From contig NZ_CP090557.1 of NCBI RefSeq assembly GCF_021484805.1, positions 3,298,001 to 3,362,000 on the forward strand: a DNA stretch of 64,000 bases, read 5' to 3'. The notes under the pieces were generated by a model. That model searched no databases. It was not told the origin of the DNA and worked only from the letters and a program-made list of their open reading frames with translations. Of the stretch, positions 62,840-64,000 are shown one piece after another (positions within the stretch are counted from its first letter, which is position 1; each line of letters starts with the position of its first letter). The position numbers and the translations under genes were made by a program. This DNA is from Tellurirhabdus bombi. GTDB lineage: Bacteria; Bacteroidota; Bacteroidia; Cytophagales; Spirosomataceae.

Positions 62840-64000
62840 TTAAAACCGAAATAAAGCCGCTGCTGTTATCGGTTCCTGCTGTCCAAGCAGATTTACTTCG
62901 TCCAGAACGTACACTTCGCCGTTATACCGCATGGTCAGCAAGGCTAGTTTGTCGATCAGCGATTCGCTCTCTTCCTGCTGGGAATCGTGAATGGTAAGCG
63001 CCATTGTTTCTTCGTCGAAGTGCCCCCACACATCGGTATGGGTCTGCACAAAAAGGGCTTCGATTCGTGCCGATGCGGCGGCTTCCAGCAGTTCCCGGAT
63101 ATCAGTAGAGCCTAATCCGTTATCGTTGTTATTTTGGTACTGCTCGATGCGCAGCTGTCGTTTTGTTTCTAAGCTATCCCCCAACAGCTCGTTGGCCATG
63201 CGGTGAATTTCGTTAATGTCAACGTTGTCAAAATTACCCGTTAGACCGCTTTCGTGCAGATGCGGATAGGTATTAACTTCCCGGTAAATAGGCTGCAAAT
63301 ACTCTACGGAGGCGATAACGAGCGGCGCGTTTTGATCACCAATCAGGTTGCGAATGCCTTCGTCGATCAGGCGGAAGAAATCGGCCAGAAGGTGATTTTT
63401 TTCCTTATTAGCCAGATCGTCGCTGGTGTACATGGCCGCTACGCCCCCCTGACCCGCCATACCGGCATTGAATCCCTGCAACTCTTTCTCGAACCGGTAG
63501 TATTTCGTCACTTTATCCATGCTGGACGGCATTTCTTCCTCCGAATCGAGTGGGACGATAGAAAAATAATTAGCCCGGTAGAGGGCCACTCCGTTTTTGC
63601 CAAGTTGCAACACGTAGTATTCCGGGAAAGGTTGGGCAAACGGAAGCAACGGCTGCAATAGAAAGCGGGAATTTATATGAAAGGTATTCTCCAACGGCAG
63701 CGGACTGTGGTAAACCGCAAAGTAGTCGGGGTTTCTGAAAGCCGCCAATCCTTCTTGCTGGTGACGCCAGAAATTCGGATCGTCGAGCAGGGTTTCCAGC
63801 GGCTGCATTAACTCGTCAATCTCCTCCGGGCGTACCTCCTGACTCTTCAGCGTTTGCCTGGCTGTTTGAATATGATTCTTAAACGTAAGCGCATCCTGCC
63901 GTTCGAGAACCTCTTTCCCCCGGCGATGGGTGGGCATAAAAATAGATATAGAATGCTTGTGCTTCTGCTCGGCTAGTTCGAGCAATTTCTCTTTTCCTGA
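62840..64000 (-). CDS. Bacterial eRF1/Pelota-like (baeRF) protein, 5' partial
   Basis: At least 386 residues; the frame stays open to the right edge, so the start lies outside the window (the TTG at 63985 is the first possible start inside). The segment SISIFMPTHRRGKE is the typical opening of baeRF proteins. The middle region (~100-250) and the C-terminal domain (ELLEAAASARIEALFVQTHTDVWG) match the RNase-H-like and eL30-like parts of archaeo-eukaryotic release factors. Family members are thought to act on ribosomes. It is 37 nt upstream of the HPF-like gene on the same strand. Confidence 0.8.
   Translation of the reverse strand, partial: SGKEKLLELAEQKHKHSISIFMPTHRRGKEVLERQDALTFKNHIQTARQTLKSQEVRPEEIDELMQPLETLLDDPNFWRHQQEGLAAFRNPDYFAVYHSPLPLENTFHINSRFLLQPLLPFAQPFPEYYVLQLGKNGVALYRANYFSIVPLDSEEEMPSSMDKVTKYYRFEKELQGFNAGMAGQGGVAAMYTSDDLANKEKNHLLADFFRLIDEGIRNLIGDQNAPLVIASVEYLQPIYREVNTYPHLHESGLTGNFDNVDINEIHRMANELLGDSLETKRQLRIEQYQNNNDNGLGSTDIRELLEAAASARIEALFVQTHTDVWGHFDEETMALTIHDSQQEESESLIDKLALLTMRYNGEVYVLDEVNLLGQQEPITAAALFRF

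Noticed and set aside
1-64000. CRISPR arrays, tRNA/rRNA genes, insertion sequences, phage genes
   Set aside because: I found no regularly spaced repeats, cloverleaf candidates, transposase motifs or structural phage proteins by reading.

Overview
The window looks like chromosomal DNA from a Bacteroidota member, most likely order Cytophagales, family Spirosomataceae (Spirosoma/Larkinella-like). The evidence is: type IX secretion tails on several secreted proteins (a type A Por tail and a gliding-motility/CHU_C type B tail); repeated TAnnTTTG -7 promoter boxes typical of the Bacteroidota primary sigma factor; a SusC/TonB-type beta-barrel protein at the left edge; the ftsX-DUF3098-uppP gene order; and G+C near 50%. 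I cannot fix genus or species from sequence alone. I see no rRNA, tRNA, CRISPR array, insertion sequence or prophage.

Layout. 1-6.8 kb: the 3' part of an outer-membrane barrel gene, an aldo/keto reductase, a Tat-exported Gfo/Idh/MocA oxidoreductase, an SDR, then the envelope operon ftsX-DUF3098-uppP on the minus strand. 6.9-12.3 kb: a serine hydrolase, a bifunctional-nuclease/UVR protein, the etfB-etfA electron-transfer pair, a TPR protein and a secreted sugar-phosphate isomerase-like protein. 12.5-16.4 kb: two convergent T9SS cargo proteins sharing one bidirectional terminator. 16.4-23.2 kb: purine nucleoside phosphorylase, a HI0933-type flavoprotein, a membrane-anchored DNA/RNA nuclease, an outer-membrane protein/coiled-coil pair, a small zinc-ribbon/membrane peptide pair and a VOC protein. 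23.3-32.1 kb: a possible lipoprotein remnant, a secreted GATase1-like protein, a MacB-type permease, a T9SS esterase, a DUF4412 protein, and an FNR-ferredoxin-methyltransferase cassette.

32.1-49.2 kb: a large TreY-MalQ fusion, a NIPSNAP protein, pyruvate dehydrogenase E2 with two lipoyl domains, HslV, a CHASE3 histidine kinase overlapping its response regulator, a PBP4-type carboxypeptidase, a beta-CASP metallo-hydrolase, then accA-HAD-site-2 protease-acyltransferase. 49.2-64 kb: lpxB-queD, rfaD, a TetR-controlled YbhGFSR-like ABC efflux operon (tetR, tolC, membrane fusion lipoprotein, two ATPases, two permeases), a subtilase, an Xaa-Pro aminopeptidase, and at the right edge a short HPF-type ribosome hibernation factor co-directional with an eRF1/Pelota-like (baeRF) protein.

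The most interesting items are the HPF/baeRF pair (a possible ribosome-hibernation module), the TreY-MalQ fusion with no TreZ nearby, the efflux operon with matching palindromic operators in front of both the repressor and the pump genes, and a zinc-ribbon/TM peptide pair that is easily missed because the first gene has only 51 codons. Most of the window is ordinary housekeeping and envelope content.
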